NCBI GenBank assembly: GCA_030452275.1
Contig: JAKDMR010000060.1
Coordinates: 1-9,381, forward strand
Direction of reading: 5' to 3'
DNA length: 9,381 nucleotides
Origin: Candidatus Nitrosocosmicus sp.
GTDB taxonomy: Archaea > Thermoproteota > Nitrososphaeria > Nitrososphaerales > Nitrososphaeraceae
The notes below the pieces were generated by a model that was not told the DNA's origin, did not search any database, and saw nothing but the letters and a program-made list of their open reading frames with translations. Position numbers and translations under genes: made by a program. Each line of letters opens with the position of its first letter. Positions within the stretch are counted from its first letter, which is position 1. Below are positions 6,796 to 9,381 of the stretch, piece by piece.

Positions 6796-7215
6796 TTAAT
6801 TGAGTTTGGATCTAATCAACTCAAATGCTCTTTCGGCTTGATCTTTCTTGGGTAGTTGAACGAAAAAAATATTAGTGCTTTGTGGTTCAGGGGGTGCGAT
6901 ACCTAGCATTCCAGCCGTTGAAAGAAATCTAAAAAAATCGATACTTTCGTTTGCATATAATAAGAAATCAAATTCAAGATCGGTATTAAGAAAGTTTACA
7001 TTCAAATTTACAAAGATGTGGTGTCCGTCATCATAAATATTCAAATTAGTATCAATCAAGTTAGGCTTACCACAAGATTTACTCATAATATTTTCGAATT
7101 GAACATTTTCGATGAGTAAGCATGGTACTTTAACCCCACTATAGTCAATCACAGAAAAACCCAATTTATGAACATTGGCCAGGAAATCTTCAACGGAGTT
7201 CAAGTTTCTTTTCAA
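6796..7215 (-). CDS. Uncharacterised 139-residue protein
   Basis: I do not recognise the family. It is a soluble, probably cytoplasmic protein with no signal or membrane segment. The first part is helix-strand (SVEDFLANVHKLGFSVIDY), followed by a run of beta strands rich in N, F and L (residues about 55-88, including HHIFVNLNVNF). A motif SIDFFRFLSTAGMLGIAPPEP is near 91-111, and a C-terminal helix (KKDQAERAFELIRSKL) closes the protein. Two cysteines (C32, C48) show no metal-site pattern. The start is taken as TTG at 7215; a second TTG at 7203 is possible, and there is no ATG before the upstream stop (7239-7237). It lies 75 bases after the AAA+ gene on the same strand but appears to have its own promoter, so a shared role is unproven. 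Confidence 0.65.
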   Translation of the reverse strand: MKRNLNSVEDFLANVHKLGFSVIDYSGVKVPCLLIENVQFENIMSKSCGKPNLIDTNLNIYDDGHHIFVNLNVNFLNTDLEFDFLLYANESIDFFRFLSTAGMLGIAPPEPQSTNIFFVQLPKKDQAERAFELIRSKLN

Positions 7216-7240
7216 GTTTATAAAACAACATGAAAATTAA

Positions 7241-7250
7241 TAAAATATAA
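7241..7250 (-). promoter_or_regulatory. TATA-like box for the 139-residue gene
   Basis: TTATATTTTA on the minus strand is centred about 30 bases before the TTG at 7215. The spacing supports that TTG as a leaderless start, and independent transcription from the AAA+ gene just upstream. Confidence 0.4.
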
Positions 7251-7290
7251 ATCAGATCATGGTTGTAAGCGGAACATTAGTGATTGCGGG

Positions 7291-8919
7291 TCAGCAAATT
7301 TGGATTGATTTTGCAAGCAGTATTGCCTTTTGAGGATCCTCTGATTTGATCTCGTCACTGTTGTATTTCTTGCTAAAATAGAGTAAATCTGCTAGCTTCC
7401 ATTTGTCAATTGTTACAAGAGTAGTACCATTCTTTTTTATGTTAGTAATATTAGTAGTCAATATCACTAATTTATCAACCACCGAGTTCTTTTTAGTGCT
7501 TTTAACAATTTTATCAAAGTTCTTGGTCTTATCAGAATCGACTGCAATTGATATGCCCACCTTTTTCCCCATTTGATCGTTATATACCGCATCTAAATAA
7601 TCGGTATCGATCTTATCATCATATTTTTTTACAGTTCCCAATTCGTCAAAATAACTTATCAAATTTCTGACGGCGTCTTTTACATTCGATTCAACAATGT
7701 CCTTATCAATGGAGATTTTTCTCATTTTAATGAAATCCGATATCGGTATTCCCATTATACTGCCTCTCAGACGCAACCCTGGATATACATTTTTGATCGT
7801 CTCTTCTATGGATTGTTCGTCTATATTCGAAGAATTCTTCTTTAAAGACATTTCGAAGGCATGGTACAGAACATTTAAGATAGATCTTATGTTTCGAAAG
7901 TCTGGAAATTCATCATATATTATTTTTATTTTTGATGACAGATCTTTCTTTTCTGATGATGAAAATTCACTGTTATAATGCAATACGTATTGAAGAACAA
8001 TACTATTAATTTCGTCAAAAGAATTGGATCCTGCCAAATCAATTTTATAATTTGCTTTTTCTAAACGATCGAAAAGTGATGGATTAATCTTGGAAATATC
8101 AGCATAAAGGGAAGGGGTCGTTACTATCATGAATAAGGCATATGGAACGTGAGAATTAATCAATCCCTTCATGTAATCCAAGGAATTTAAGTTGGTATCA
8201 AACTCATCGATCTGAAAAATGGTAATTTTTTTAAACAATTTATAGTTGATCCTGGCTAAGTTGGTTAGGACCATTGTAAGATTTTCAAATGTTTTTAAAT
8301 CTGAATAGTTTAACGTACCTGTCTTGATAATTTCAGTGATTAAATGTATCTCTATTTTAGTAAAATCATTCGACATTAATTCAAATAAATGTTCGTAAGA
8401 TATTTTCATTTTCCTTTCGGCTATTTGTTCAATCTTGTCAGAAATTGAGTTCCCATTGAGTGAGTCAAAAAACCCGTATCTGACTATCTTCCTTACTAAC
8501 TTTGAATTTTGAACATAGCTGTCCTTAAGATAATCAATTAACTTTACCCTTATAGAGTCATAGTAGTCTTTTCCAAATCCGCTTACAATAGAATGAAAGA
8601 AATTATCAATCTCCCTGGGCCGAACTTGAGTTAAGTCGACGTATGAAATAATTGATATATCATTGATTTCAGACAGAGTCTTCATATGCAGCGTTAAATG
8701 TGTTTTGCCTGATCCTACATCTTGGATTACTGAGATTATCTTGAAAAGATCTTCATTTAGAGGCTCCGTACTATTTAATTTTAAGTCCAAATCGTTCAGG
8801 CAATCCTTAATTGAATTCAAAGCAGCAATGTGTCTTTTCCCACCAAGAATATTGGCACTAGATAGAGTGGGAGTAGGACTACTAGGAAAAGGATTAACTG
8901 TTAGATTGTAAGGAGACAT
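7291..8919 (-). CDS. AAA+ type P-loop ATPase with extra C-terminal domain
   Basis: This is a 542-residue ATPase. The opening NPFPSS...ILGGKRHIAAL (9-34) is the usual entry to an ORC/Cdc6-like or STAND-like AAA+ module. Walker A is QDVGSGKTH (66-74), with Q in place of the first glycine but the catalytic K72-T73 kept. Walker B is ITIFQIDEFD (D238, E239), sensor 1 about VTTPS (266-270), and a possible arginine finger is R285 in LFDRLEK. A lid/helical region covers 300-380. Residues 410-520 are a separate alpha/beta domain (DTDYLDAVYND...KVGISIAV...KLVILTT) recalling PD-(D/E)xK nucleases, but without the E-x-K. The start is ATG 8919, not the in-frame GTG 8928, because that GTG lies inside the ribosome-binding site. 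The ATG overlaps the stop of the upstream gene (TGATG), so the two proteins are probably made together and act together. A defence or DNA-handling role is inference only. Confidence 0.75.
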   Translation of the reverse strand: MSPYNLTVNPFPSSPTPTLSSANILGGKRHIAALNSIKDCLNDLDLKLNSTEPLNEDLFKIISVIQDVGSGKTHLTLHMKTLSEINDISIISYVDLTQVRPREIDNFFHSIVSGFGKDYYDSIRVKLIDYLKDSYVQNSKLVRKIVRYGFFDSLNGNSISDKIEQIAERKMKISYEHLFELMSNDFTKIEIHLITEIIKTGTLNYSDLKTFENLTMVLTNLARINYKLFKKITIFQIDEFDTNLNSLDYMKGLINSHVPYALFMIVTTPSLYADISKINPSLFDRLEKANYKIDLAGSNSFDEINSIVLQYVLHYNSEFSSSEKKDLSSKIKIIYDEFPDFRNIRSILNVLYHAFEMSLKKNSSNIDEQSIEETIKNVYPGLRLRGSIMGIPISDFIKMRKISIDKDIVESNVKDAVRNLISYFDELGTVKKYDDKIDTDYLDAVYNDQMGKKVGISIAVDSDKTKNFDKIVKSTKKNSVVDKLVILTTNITNIKKNGTTLVTIDKWKLADLLYFSKKYNSDEIKSEDPQKAILLAKSIQIC

Positions 8920-9381
8920 CAAATACACCTCACAAATCCATGGACTATTCCTCTTAGAATGACACCTTCATACCCACCTGATGATAATTCATATTTTTCT
9001 GGAAACAACTCAATGAGTTCACTTACAAGGCTGTAAAATTCATTGTTAGAAAGATCGCAGGTTTCACACAACTCATCCTTGACGGATGAAAGTTCTACCC
9101 AACCAATGGAGGTCGAGCGATTCACTATTACTTTGTCAAAGTGTTCTTTAAATGTATCAACAGATATTTGGGTATTATCATAATCTATGTTACTGGGTTC
9201 AACTTTTATGTTATTAATTTTATCTTCGATTCTATTGAAGGAATTCTTAACTTCTACTAATTCGCAGTCAATTTTTTCAACATATTTAAATATGCTATCA
9301 GAGTAGTTATTGAGTTTCTTTTGTATACCTATAATAGAATCGTATAGATATTTGAATTTAATATCTGATAATAGTAAATGA
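8919..9381 (-). CDS. Partial: coiled-coil / winged-helix-like partner of the AAA+ protein
   Basis: The frame ends with TGA at 8921-8919 and stays open through base 9380 without a stop, so at least 153 C-terminal residues are present and the start is beyond the right edge. A GTG at 9125 inside it would give only 68 residues and is unlikely to be the true start. The visible N-terminal part is charged and helical (HLLLSDIKFKYLYDSIIGIQ, then KNSFNRIEDKINNI), suggesting a coiled coil. The last 75 residues (VELSSVKDELCETCDLSNNE, then EFYSLVSELIELFPEKYELS and a hairpin EGVILRGIVHGFVRCI) have the helix-helix-helix-wing order of a winged-helix domain. The family is not identified. The TGATG overlap with the AAA+ gene says the two products work together. 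A role as DNA- or target-binding partner is inferred. Confidence 0.7.
   Translation of the reverse strand, partial: HLLLSDIKFKYLYDSIIGIQKKLNNYSDSIFKYVEKIDCELVEVKNSFNRIEDKINNIKVEPSNIDYDNTQISVDTFKEHFDKVIVNRSTSIGWVELSSVKDELCETCDLSNNEFYSLVSELIELFPEKYELSSGGYEGVILRGIVHGFVRCI
8926..8931 (-). promoter_or_regulatory. Ribosome-binding site GAGGTG for the AAA+ gene
   Basis: GAGGTG on the minus strand sits six bases before the ATG at 8919, matching the anti-Shine-Dalgarno end of 16S rRNA. It decides the start: the GTG at 8928 is part of this site. It is the only strong Shine-Dalgarno site noticed in the window, as expected for an internal operon gene among otherwise leaderless genes. Confidence 0.7.

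Noticed and set aside
7697..8911. Two plus-strand open frames of 93 and 82 codons
   Set aside because: They are antisense shadows of the AAA+ ATPase gene, which has clear Walker motifs on the minus strand.
8919..9125. A complete 68-residue gene starting at GTG 9125
   Set aside because: The frame is open without a stop to the window edge with protein-like sequence, so it is the tail of a longer gene.
1..9381. CRISPR array, tRNA or rRNA gene, or transposon ends
   Set aside because: No regularly spaced repeats, tRNA-like cloverleaf, rRNA sequence, transposase or terminal inverted repeats could be seen.

Overview
The window looks like AT-rich archaeal DNA, most likely from a Nitrososphaeria (Thaumarchaeota) genome of the Nitrososphaera/Nitrosocosmicus kind. 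That placement is inferred from four things: a protein that fits the thaumarchaeal output-domain (TackOD1-like) architecture; a membrane-anchored DsbA-type thioredoxin protein; TATA-like boxes about 30 bases ahead of several start codons with almost no leader; and T-rich tracts rather than classical terminators after genes. No marker gene (rRNA, tRNA, amo) is present, so the assignment is not proven.

Left part (1-1857): a 579-residue cytoplasmic protein with a helical N-terminus, a degenerate receiver-like domain, a cysteine-rich multi-zinc-ribbon region and an alpha/beta C-terminal domain. Its start is preceded by a perfect 55-base copy of its own codons 100-117, closed at once by a stop codon, which suggests a truncated duplicate of the gene just outside the window. 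Bases 1858-2341 are a gene-poor stretch with several hairpins.

Middle (2342-5594): an eight-helix membrane protein on the minus strand is divergent from a two-gene plus-strand operon. That operon holds a Cache-HAMP-HisKA-HATPase membrane histidine kinase and a single-domain response regulator with a complete phosphorylation site. The membrane protein has the look of a free-standing 7TM-type sensor module. Together with the first gene, the left 5.6 kb is a signal-transduction neighbourhood.

Right part (5714-9381), all on the minus strand: a possible frameshifted small gene, a membrane-anchored DsbA-like thiol oxidoreductase, an unrecognised 139-residue protein, and an operon running in from beyond the right edge. 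The operon contains the C-terminal part of a coiled-coil/winged-helix-like protein, translationally coupled through a TGATG overlap and a strong GAGGTG ribosome-binding site to a 542-residue AAA+ type ATPase. The ATPase has an unusual Walker A and an extra C-terminal domain that resembles a decayed nuclease fold. This pair is the best candidate for an undescribed system, but its other members lie outside the window. Several genes here (membrane protein, kinase, DsbA, 139-residue protein) have no usable ATG and appear to start with TTG.
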